37,866 nucleotides of DNA, taken from contig QFZU02000126.1 of the NCBI GenBank assembly GCA_003260025.2, forward strand, positions 1-37,866, read 5' to 3'. The notes beneath the pieces are model-generated. The model saw only the letters and a list, made by a program, of their open reading frames with translations. It searched no databases and was not told where the DNA came from. The DNA comes from Microbispora triticiradicis. GTDB lineage: Bacteria; Actinomycetota; Actinomycetes; Streptosporangiales; Streptosporangiaceae. The position numbers and the translations under genes were made by a program. The first letter of the stretch is position 1. Each line of letters opens with the position of its first letter. This document shows, one piece after another, positions 31,399-37,866 of the stretch.

Positions 31399-31492
31399 GC
31401 TCGTCTCCCTGACGAAGTAGGATCGGCGCGCGGGTCTCAGGGCGCGTGACACGCGACTTCCCTGGTGCGCTCTTTTGAAACAGCGCACCCTC

Positions 31493-31521
31493 TTGAAACG
31501 CTCTTGGAGAGCGCCTACAGT
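31493..31521 (+). promoter_or_regulatory. Promoter of the endonuclease IV gene
   Basis: TTGAAA (31493-31498) and TACAGT (31516-31521) are 17 nt apart, a good housekeeping sigma match, with the start expected near 31527 and the ATG at 31577. A related TTTTGAAAC lies 19-20 nt upstream. Confidence 0.65.
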
Positions 31522-31576
31522 TCGCCCTCCGCGTCCGGCAGCCGCTCACCAGGCACGCACGTGTTGGAGGACCTCC

Positions 31577-32365
31577 ATGGACAGCCACAGCGCCGGCCCG
31601 CGGATCGGGGCCCACGTCGACCAGGACGACCCGCTGGCGCACGCGGCGGCCCGCGACGCCGAGGTGGTGCAGTTCTTCCTCGGCGACCCGCAGGGATGGA
31701 AGAGCCCGGTGCTCCCGGCCACGGCCGACGCCCTGCGCGCCTCGGACGTCGACGTCTACGTGCACGCGCCGTACGTCATCAACGTGGCGACCGCGAACAA
31801 CCGCATCCGCATCCCGAGCCGCAAGCTCCTGGACGCGCACCTCAAGGCGGCGGCGTCGATCGGCGCCAAGGGGCTGGTCGTCCACGGCGGGCACGTCAAC
31901 GCGGGCGACGACCCGCAGACCGGGTTCGACAACTGGCGCAAGGTCTTCGAGCGCACCGAGTGCCCGATTCCCGTCCTGATCGAGAACACCGCGGGCGGCG
32001 GCAACGCGATGGCGCGCAGGCTGGAGCGGATCGCCCGGCTGTGGGACGCCGCGACGGCGGGCGCGCCGGACCCCTCGATGGTCGGCTTCTGCCTCGACAC
32101 CTGTCACTTCCACGCGGGCGGCGAGGAGCTCGCCGGGCTGGTGGAGCGGGTGAAGGCGATCACCGGCCGGATCGACCTCGTGCACTGCAACGACTCGCGG
32201 GACGCCTTCGACTCGGGCGCCGACCGGCACGCCAACCTCGGCGCCGGCCAGATCGACCCCGAGTCGATCCTCGCGGTCTGCCGCGCGGCCGGGGCGCCGA
32301 TCGTGGTCGAGACGCCGTTCGAGGGTCAGGCCGAGGACATCGCGTTCCTGCGCAAGCATCTGTAG
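31577..32365 (+). CDS. nfo: Endonuclease IV (AP endonuclease, deoxyribonuclease IV)
   Basis: A 262-aa TIM-barrel trinuclear-zinc enzyme that cuts DNA 5' to abasic sites in base-excision repair. Metal-site segments are visible: VHAPYVINVAT, VVHGGHVNAG, IENTAGGGNAM (Glu ligand), GFCLDTCHFHAGG (Asp and His ligands), VHCNDSRDAFDSGADRHANLGAG and ETPFEG. Somewhat shorter than E. coli Nfo (285 aa) but typical for actinobacteria. TTGGAGG is 6 nt before ATG 31577. It converges with a GT87 gene across a 55-bp space containing DnaA-box-like sites. Confidence 0.95.
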   Translation: MDSHSAGPRIGAHVDQDDPLAHAAARDAEVVQFFLGDPQGWKSPVLPATADALRASDVDVYVHAPYVINVATANNRIRIPSRKLLDAHLKAAASIGAKGLVVHGGHVNAGDDPQTGFDNWRKVFERTECPIPVLIENTAGGGNAMARRLERIARLWDAATAGAPDPSMVGFCLDTCHFHAGGEELAGLVERVKAITGRIDLVHCNDSRDAFDSGADRHANLGAGQIDPESILAVCRAAGAPIVVETPFEGQAEDIAFLRKHL

Positions 32366-32381
32366 AGGCGCCCGCGGAAAG

Positions 32382-32402
32382 CCGTCCACAGCCTGTGGAT
32401 AA
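32382..32402. promoter_or_regulatory. Inverted pair of DnaA-box-like sequences
   Basis: CCGTCCACA (32382-32390, plus) faces TTATCCACA (minus strand, 32394-32402) with 3 nt between. The second matches the classical consensus exactly. The pair lies in the 55-bp convergent space after nfo. Confidence 0.5.
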
Positions 32403-32420
32403 ATCTGCGGATTGCGAACC

Positions 32421-33656
32421 TCAGAAAACGGGTAGGGCTTCTGGAACGTCCTGCTCGTCCTTCGCCTTCTTCGGCCTGCGCGTGGCCCGCCACAGCTGCA
32501 CGTACGACGTGACCGCCGCGGCCAGGAAGACCAGGTTCCGGAGGGTCAGCACCACGGTGCCGGGCAGCGCGCCCTCCCAGCTGTAGTCCTGCTCCACCCA
32601 GGGGTACATGATCCCGGTGAGCAGGGCGGCGACCATGACGAGCCAGGCGGCCGGCCGCTGCGTCGGCCCAGGCTCCGCGCGCCGCACCGCGAGGATGACG
32701 GCGGCGACGCCGATCACCCAGACGAAGTACTGCGGCGACAGCACCCGGCTGGTGACGACCAGGAACAGCACGGTGGTGAGCGCGGCGTCGTAGTAGGACC
32801 GCGGGCTGGGAGCCGCGCGCAGCCACCACACCCCGATCAGCACGAGCGCCACGGGCGTGGCCGCCAGGCTCACCCCGGTCGCGGTGTCCACGCCGGCGCC
32901 CACGGCCTCCATCGAGCCGTGCTGGTAGGAGGTGAAGCCGTCCCACCACCCGAGGGCCCGGGCGAGCGCGAACGGCGTCGCGGCGAGCGACTCGATCTGC
33001 AGCCCCCGCTCCTGCTGCGCGGTCAGGAAGTCGAGCGCGTGCGGCAGGGTCAGCGCGGCCATGCCGCAGCCGGCCACCGCGACGACGAGCGTGGAGCCCG
33101 TGGCGGTCAGCAGTTCACGCCACCGCCGCAGGCCGGTGAGCAGCGCGACCGGCCACACCTTGACGATGAGCCCGACGCCGATCAGCGCTCCGCGCACCAC
33201 CGGGTTCGCCGAGGCCGTCAGCGCCAGCACCGCCACCAGCGTGACCATCAGGTCGTACCGGCCGAGGAGCACCGGTCCGAGCAGGGCCGCGCCGATGGTC
33301 CACGCCCACGGGCCGGTGCGGCCTCCGCCGCGCGGGGAGCGCGAGAACCGCCACACCAGGAACAGGATCGCGAGGTCGCACAGCAGGGACAGCAGGTAGA
33401 AGGCGACGTGATACTCGAACGGCAGCAGCCGGGGGACGAGCATCGGCAGCGCCGCGAACGGCGGATACTGCCACTTGTCGTCCCCGGCGGGGAACTCCCC
33501 GCGCGCCAGGACGTCCGACCAGCCCTGGTAGAGGGAGACGTCGTTGCTGAAGGAGTCGCCGTGGCCGGTCGGGATGGCCTGGGTCGCGACGAGGAACAGC
33601 CCCGCCCTGGTCACCGTCCACACGAGCAGCAGAAGCCATGGCGGCCTCCGGCGCAT
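32421..33656 (-). CDS. GT87-type membrane glycosyltransferase
   Basis: A 411-aa integral membrane protein with about ten helices, of the polyprenyl-phosphate-mannose-dependent GT-C class (GT87, DUF2029). Diagnostic pieces are WQYPPFAALPML in the first external loop, LLGRYDLMVTLVAVLAL, GVGLIVKVWPVALL and SRVLSPQYFVWVIG near the C-terminus. It probably adds a mannose or arabinose to a cell-envelope glycolipid or lipoglycan; the acceptor is unknown. ATG 33656 follows GGAGGAG at good spacing; GTG 33659 is one codon earlier. A second member of the same class lies upstream. Confidence 0.9.
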   Translation of the reverse strand: MRRRPPWLLLLVWTVTRAGLFLVATQAIPTGHGDSFSNDVSLYQGWSDVLARGEFPAGDDKWQYPPFAALPMLVPRLLPFEYHVAFYLLSLLCDLAILFLVWRFSRSPRGGGRTGPWAWTIGAALLGPVLLGRYDLMVTLVAVLALTASANPVVRGALIGVGLIVKVWPVALLTGLRRWRELLTATGSTLVVAVAGCGMAALTLPHALDFLTAQQERGLQIESLAATPFALARALGWWDGFTSYQHGSMEAVGAGVDTATGVSLAATPVALVLIGVWWLRAAPSPRSYYDAALTTVLFLVVTSRVLSPQYFVWVIGVAAVILAVRRAEPGPTQRPAAWLVMVAALLTGIMYPWVEQDYSWEGALPGTVVLTLRNLVFLAAAVTSYVQLWRATRRPKKAKDEQDVPEALPVF

Positions 33657-33705
33657 CACCGTCTCCTCCCCGTTCGCCGCACGCTTGCGAGCGACGTTAC
33701 GCGAA

Positions 33706-33753
33706 GCCCGCGCGCACGTCTCGCGGAGACATCCGGAGAGGGCGCGCGCGGGC
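33706..33753 (-). terminator. Stem-loop after the second GT87-type gene
   Basis: GCCCGCGCGC (33706-33715) pairs with GCGCGCGGGC (33744-33753). The 28-nt loop holds a second small hairpin (GTCTC gcg GAGAC). It sits downstream of the gene ending at 33781. Confidence 0.6.
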
Positions 33754-33780
33754 CCTGAAATCCGATGAAAGATTCATGCC

Positions 33781-35181
33781 TCAGACTGGTTCCGGCTGCT
33801 CCTGTCCGCCCCGCTCCTCCGGTCCGTCACGCTCCTCGGAGCCGCCCCGGGCGAGGACCGCGCGGCGCAGCACGAAACGGTCCTCGGCCTGGTCGAACGG
33901 GCCACCGGACGGGTCGTCCACATCCCCCTGGCGTACGACGTCGTGCTCGGGGCGCAGGATCTCCCAGACGACCAGCGCCATGAGGACGACGATCGTCAGC
34001 AGCCGGGCCCAGACCGACAGGAAGTACGGGTCGTCGCCGATGCCGAGCGAGGCCTGGTCGGGGATCTGGGTGATCAGGTAGAGCCAGATCGAGAAGAAGT
34101 ACCAGCACTCGGCCACCTGCCAGGCGGCGAGGGCCCCCCACCTCGGCCTGGCCAGCACCGCGAACGGCACCAGCCACAGGACGTACTGCGGCGACCAGAC
34201 CTTGTTGGTGATCATGAAGGCGGCCAGGGCCAGGAAGCACAGCTGCATCAGACGAGGCCGGCGCGGCGCGGTGAGCGCGAGCACGGCTACGCCCAGCAGC
34301 AGCACCGCCAGGGCCGCCATGGCCATCGTGTTCAGCTTCTCGCCGTCGCCGAGGAAGGCCAGGAACTCGGGCCTGTCGTGGCCGAACCACTGCGTCTTCT
34401 GGAAGAAGAACCACAGGCCGCCCCAGTCGGCGCCGCGCTCGCTGCTGAAGGCGTAGAACCGCTGCCAGCCCTCAAAGTTGATCATCATGATCGGCACGTT
34501 GACCAGCAGCCAGGCGCCGGCCGCCCCCGCGACGGTCTTCAGGAACGGCATCCATCTGGCCGTACGCAGGGTGAGCAGGAACAACGCGCCGAAGAACATC
34601 AGCGGGTAGAACTTCGTGGCCACGGACAGGGCCAGCAGCACACCGGCCAGCCACGGCCGGTGCCGGGCCCAGGCCAGCAGGCCGCCGAGCGCGAGCGCGC
34701 CCGCGGCGAGGTCCCAGTTGATGTACGCGCAGAGGATGACGGCCGGGCCGACGGCGTACCAGAGGGCGTCCCAGGGGCGGCGGCCCGCGAGCGCGGCCGT
34801 CAGCAGCACGCCCACGACCAGCGCGATGCCCATCAGGACCACGGTGACGTCGTAGAACACGACCCCGTCACCGCCGGCGAGACGCCGGGCGAACTCCATG
34901 ATCCCGCCGATGCCGACCGGATACTCGACCGGGTAGTCGACGTACGGGACCTTGCCCTCGTTGAGCTTCTCCGCCCAGAACAGCGGATAGATGTCCGTGT
35001 AGCAGAAGTGCGTGTACTGCCCGATTCCGCCGTCCCAGGCGCCGCCGAACCGGCACGGATACTTCCACAGGTAGGCGAGGACGGCGCCGAGTCCCGCGAG
35101 AAGCCCGAGAGGCAGGTACGGCACAGCCCGCGCGGCGACCCCGGGCAGCGGGGCGGAGTCGTTCGTGGTCCGGGTCGTCAT
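33781..35181 (-). CDS. GT87/GT-C-type membrane glycosyltransferase, larger paralogue
   Basis: A 466-aa protein with ten or more helices. The catalytic loop region is CYTDIYPLFWAEKLNEGKVPYVDYPVEYPVG with acidic residues, and later SVATKFYPLMFF and NKVWSPQYVLWLVPF align with the pattern in the neighbouring GT87 gene. The last 55 residues are a charged cytoplasmic tail (DVDDPSGGPFDQAEDRFVL). The donor is probably a polyprenyl-phosphate sugar. A terminator (35230-35266) lies between this gene and the PBP upstream, so it likely has its own promoter. Confidence 0.9.
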   Translation of the reverse strand: MTTRTTNDSAPLPGVAARAVPYLPLGLLAGLGAVLAYLWKYPCRFGGAWDGGIGQYTHFCYTDIYPLFWAEKLNEGKVPYVDYPVEYPVGIGGIMEFARRLAGGDGVVFYDVTVVLMGIALVVGVLLTAALAGRRPWDALWYAVGPAVILCAYINWDLAAGALALGGLLAWARHRPWLAGVLLALSVATKFYPLMFFGALFLLTLRTARWMPFLKTVAGAAGAWLLVNVPIMMINFEGWQRFYAFSSERGADWGGLWFFFQKTQWFGHDRPEFLAFLGDGEKLNTMAMAALAVLLLGVAVLALTAPRRPRLMQLCFLALAAFMITNKVWSPQYVLWLVPFAVLARPRWGALAAWQVAECWYFFSIWLYLITQIPDQASLGIGDDPYFLSVWARLLTIVVLMALVVWEILRPEHDVVRQGDVDDPSGGPFDQAEDRFVLRRAVLARGGSEERDGPEERGGQEQPEPV

Positions 35182-35229
35182 GGTGGGTATTGCACCATCG
35201 AACCCCGTGAGTTGGCGACTCAGACGGTT

Positions 35230-35266
35230 CGAGGGGGCCCGCGGCGCGCCGCCGCTGGCCCCCTCG
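35230..35266 (-). terminator. Terminator after the penicillin-binding protein gene
   Basis: CGAGGGGGCC (35230-35239) pairs perfectly with GGCCCCCTCG (35257-35266); after one mismatch a further 6-bp GCGGCG/CGCCGC stem leaves a 3-nt loop. Confidence 0.88.
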
Positions 35267-35295
35267 TCACGGTCTCACGAAGTTTCGGTCCGGAC

Positions 35296-37866
35296 TCAGG
35301 GACTGGTTCCGGACTGCTGCGCGACGGGTGCCGACGCGGGGGCGCCGGTGCCGTCCGCCGGGGCGTTCTGTCCCCCTGGTCCCCCCTGGCCGCCCGGGCC
35401 CCCCTGTCCTCCGGGACCGTTGTCGCCGAGATCGAGACCCACGCCGTCGTCGCCACCGCCGACGCTGCCGTCACAGGACAGGTCGCCGGGGAGACAGGAA
35501 CCGTCGCCGCCGTCGCCGCCGCCGTCCGGGAAGTCGGTAGGCATCTCGTTGGGGAACCCGCCGCCGCCGTCCTCCGGGCTGGGAGACGGGGTGGGCGTCG
35601 GGCTCGGCACGATGTTCTCCGAACTGCCCAGCCCGGCCTTCTGCGGGAACTGCTCGACCGGCTTACCCGCGAGCGCCTCCATCATGAAGTTCCGCCAGAT
35701 GGTGGTCGGGTAGGTCGCGCCCTCGATGCCGCTGCCGAGCGATATCTCACGAGGCTTGGAGTACGGGTTGTTCGGGCCGTACTTCTTGCTCTTGGGGTTG
35801 GGCTTTTCCGGGCAGTTCGCATCGACAGGCTGGACGATTTTGCCCGTCTTGGTGACGCACTGCTCGCGGTACATCCCGACCGCGGTGGAGATCTGCGGGG
35901 TGAAGCCGACGAACCACGCTTCCTTGTTGTCGTTGTTCGTGCCGGTCTTGCCGGCGGCCGGGCGGCCGATGCCCTTGCCCTGCGCCGTACCCGACTTGAG
36001 GACCTCCTCCATGGCCGCCACGGAGTCGGCCGCCGCCTCGGGCGTGATCACCTGCTTGACCTCACGGCGCTCGGCGAAGACGACCGACTTGTCCTTCCGG
36101 ACCTCTTTGACCACGTGGTAGTCGACGTGCTTGCCCTCGTTGGCGAAGATCGAGTAGCCGGCGGCCTGCTCGACCGGGGTGACCAGGGCGCTGCCGATGG
36201 AGAACGCGTACTTGTGCTCCTTGACGTCGTCCTCCATGCGCTGCTTGCCGAGCCCGGCCTCCTCCGCGATCTGCTTCACCGCGCTGAGCTGCCCGATCGT
36301 GCCGTTCGCCTCGTCCAGCTTGTACGCCATCGAGGCGAACGCCGTGTTGACCGAGTCGGCGGTAGCCGTGGTGACATTGATCGCCGACCCGACGTTGTGG
36401 CTGTTGCCGATGGGCTTGGTGCCGGGGAGCTCCTCCGGCACCGTCTTGTTGCCGGGCACGAAGCTGTTGAGGCTGTATCCGGCGTCCAGCCAGGCGGCCA
36501 GCACGTACGGCTTGAAGGCCGAGGCGGCCTGCTTGTAGGAGTCGAACGGCTCGTTCCAGTTGTCCTTGACGTAGTCCTCGCCGCCGTAGAAGGCGAGGAC
36601 CCGCCCCGTCTTGGGGTCCACCGCGGCCAGGCCGGCGTGGATCTCCTTCGGCAGGCTGGCTGTGGTGCCGATGACCGCCTTCCTGGCGGCCTGCATGAGC
36701 TTCTTGTCGAAGGTCGAGACGATCTTGTAGCCGCCGCTCCTGACATTGTCGGGCGACAGGTTCATCCGGGTCTTCAGCTCCTGCAGCACCTGGACGACCA
36801 TGTAACCCTTCAGACCGCCCAGTTCGTTGTTGTTGCGCTCGGGGACGGTCTTGGGGAACTTGGCCGTGCTCGGCAGCTTGCCGTACTTGGCCGGGTCGAG
36901 CTTGGCCATGGCGTTGACGACGTCCTTGAACCGGCTCTGCAGCCGGGGGGAGTCGGCGTCCAGGGCGGGCGTCTGGATGCGCGCGGCGAGATAGGCGCCC
37001 TGCTCCGGGGTGAGCTGTTCGACGTGCTTCTTGAAGTACGCCTGCGCGGCGGCCTCGATGCCGTAGGCACGGCCGAAGGGCACCGTGTTGAGGTACTGCA
37101 GCAGGATCTGGTCCTTGGTCATCGACTTGTCGAGCTTGACCGCGACGAAGATCTCCTTGATCTTTCGCTTGATCGACACTTCCTGGCTGAGGCCGTCGTA
37201 GTAGTTGCGGGCCATCTGCTGGGTGATGGTCGAGGCGCCCTGGAGCTGCTGCCCGGTCGCCGTCATGTAGACCGACCGGACCATGCCGGGGATCGAGATG
37301 CCGCTGTCGTCGCGGAAGGTGTCGTTCTCGATCGCGATGACGGCGTCCTGGACGTGCCGCGGCACCTTGTTGATGTCGTCCAGGATGACGCGCGGGGTGC
37401 CCACCTTGGCGATCAGCGTCTTGCCGTCGTTGTAGTAGATGGCGCTGCCCTGCGCCACGGCCTCCGCCTGCGTCGTCGCGGGCAGCGGGGTGTTGGCGTA
37501 GGCGACCGCGATCATGCCGAAGGTGCCGGCGGCCAGCACGGTGAAGGCCGCCACCACGATCTTCCAGCTCGGGACGAAGCGCCTCCAGCCCGTACGGCGC
37601 GGCCTCTCGTCGTCCTCGTCGAAGTCGTCGAAGTCACGCGGACCACGTCCCCCCGGACCACCGGGCCCACCCGGTCCCCCTGGACCACCGGGCCCGCGTC
37701 CGCCGCGGCCGGGCGGCCTGCGGCGGCGTCCGCCGGTCTGGCCGCCGGTCTGCATCGACTCGGTGGGCTGTCCCTCGGCGTCGCGGCGGGGGCCGCCCGC
37801 CGGCATGCCCAGCGCCTGCGTGCGCTCGTCGGCGCCCGGCACCCCCGGCCGTCCCGGACCGCCGGG
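35296..37866 (-). CDS. Class A penicillin-binding protein (bifunctional transglycosylase/transpeptidase), 5' end beyond window
   Basis: At least 848 aa, a PonA/PBP1-type peptidoglycan synthase. A Gly/Pro-rich basic cytoplasmic N-terminus is followed by one membrane helix (about residues 93-117 counted from GTG 37842). The GT51 domain has its catalytic Glu172 in IENDTF (usual form EDxxF) and the QGASTITQQ motif. The transpeptidase has Ser441-x-x-Lys444 (SAFK), SVN (497-499) and KTG (632-634). The C-terminal tail is collagen-like (GGQGGPGG repeats). The frame stays open to base 37866 with more Pro/Gly codons, and GTG 37842 has no clear ribosome site, so the true start is probably outside the window. 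Confidence 0.95.
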   Translation of the reverse strand, partial: PGGPGRPGVPGADERTQALGMPAGGPRRDAEGQPTESMQTGGQTGGRRRRPPGRGGRGPGGPGGPGGPGGPGGRGPRDFDDFDEDDERPRRTGWRRFVPSWKIVVAAFTVLAAGTFGMIAVAYANTPLPATTQAEAVAQGSAIYYNDGKTLIAKVGTPRVILDDINKVPRHVQDAVIAIENDTFRDDSGISIPGMVRSVYMTATGQQLQGASTITQQMARNYYDGLSQEVSIKRKIKEIFVAVKLDKSMTKDQILLQYLNTVPFGRAYGIEAAAQAYFKKHVEQLTPEQGAYLAARIQTPALDADSPRLQSRFKDVVNAMAKLDPAKYGKLPSTAKFPKTVPERNNNELGGLKGYMVVQVLQELKTRMNLSPDNVRSGGYKIVSTFDKKLMQAARKAVIGTTASLPKEIHAGLAAVDPKTGRVLAFYGGEDYVKDNWNEPFDSYKQAASAFKPYVLAAWLDAGYSLNSFVPGNKTVPEELPGTKPIGNSHNVGSAINVTTATADSVNTAFASMAYKLDEANGTIGQLSAVKQIAEEAGLGKQRMEDDVKEHKYAFSIGSALVTPVEQAAGYSIFANEGKHVDYHVVKEVRKDKSVVFAERREVKQVITPEAAADSVAAMEEVLKSGTAQGKGIGRPAAGKTGTNNDNKEAWFVGFTPQISTAVGMYREQCVTKTGKIVQPVDANCPEKPNPKSKKYGPNNPYSKPREISLGSGIEGATYPTTIWRNFMMEALAGKPVEQFPQKAGLGSSENIVPSPTPTPSPSPEDGGGGFPNEMPTDFPDGGGDGGDGSCLPGDLSCDGSVGGGDDGVGLDLGDNGPGGQGGPGGQGGPGGQNAPADGTGAPASAPVAQQSGTSP

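Noticed and set aside
37560-37866. Tandem DNA repeat (PGG-encoding stretch) as a mobile or CRISPR-like element
   Set aside because: It is the Gly/Pro-rich cytoplasmic N-terminus of the PBP; the repeats are codon-level low complexity.

Overview
This GC-rich window (roughly 72% by eye) is a chromosomal segment of a filamentous actinobacterium. The gene content fits Streptosporangiales (Streptosporangium, Nonomuraea or Microbispora relatives). That placement is an inference from family resemblance and gene order, since no search was run. Almost everything is chromosomal housekeeping plus some accessory genes. I see no rRNA, CRISPR array, insertion sequence, integrase or prophage.

Layout. (1) 1-1603: the start of dnaX (minus strand, cut by the window edge), the SRP RNA gene ffs and tRNA-Ser(GGA). 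(2) 1604-6609: a metallo-beta-lactamase-fold hydrolase, a secreted alpha/beta hydrolase, a protein O-mannosyltransferase and a membrane-anchored YpfJ-type zinc peptidase. (3) 6688-10600: a small conserved protein, tRNA-Ser(CGA), an operon of tadA with two paralogous acidic partner proteins, upp, two tiny proteins and a bPH2-domain membrane protein. (4) 10737-20431: XRE-TPR and FadR-type regulators, a second DNA polymerase III sliding clamp away from dnaA, a two-component system divergent from a DrrAB-like ABC exporter, an MmyB-like regulator, an SRPBCC protein and a cyclic-nucleotide-type phosphodiesterase. (5) 20502-23132: a PadR regulator divergent from a membrane protein and a carotenoid oxygenase, with two identical palindromes between them. 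(6) 23209-30673: dnaB, a MATE transporter, a polar amino-acid ABC importer and the rpsF-ssb-rpsR-rplI operon. (7) 30856-37866: two small membrane proteins, endonuclease IV, two GT87-type glycosyltransferases and a class A penicillin-binding protein that runs off the right edge.

How the parts relate. Replication and translation genes dominate: dnaX, a clamp paralogue, dnaB and ssb; rpsF, rpsR and rplI; tadA; two tRNA-Ser genes; SRP RNA. The PMT and GT87 enzymes are polyprenyl-phosphate-sugar-dependent membrane glycosyltransferases, and they sit near the class A PBP, so the right end is oriented to the envelope.

Regulation visible in the sequence. A TANNNT -10 hexamer lies 6-8 nt before the first base of many genes, both RNAs and proteins, so several mRNAs here are probably leaderless. 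DnaA-box-like repeats flank dnaB and endonuclease IV. The rpsF leader carries an element that could sequester the Shine-Dalgarno sequence. Strong stem-loops separate most transcription units. I found no clearly new defence or biosynthetic system. The best leads are the PadR/carotenoid-oxygenase module, the ectopic sliding clamp, the kinase/ABC intergenic operators, and the tandem acidic TadA partners.
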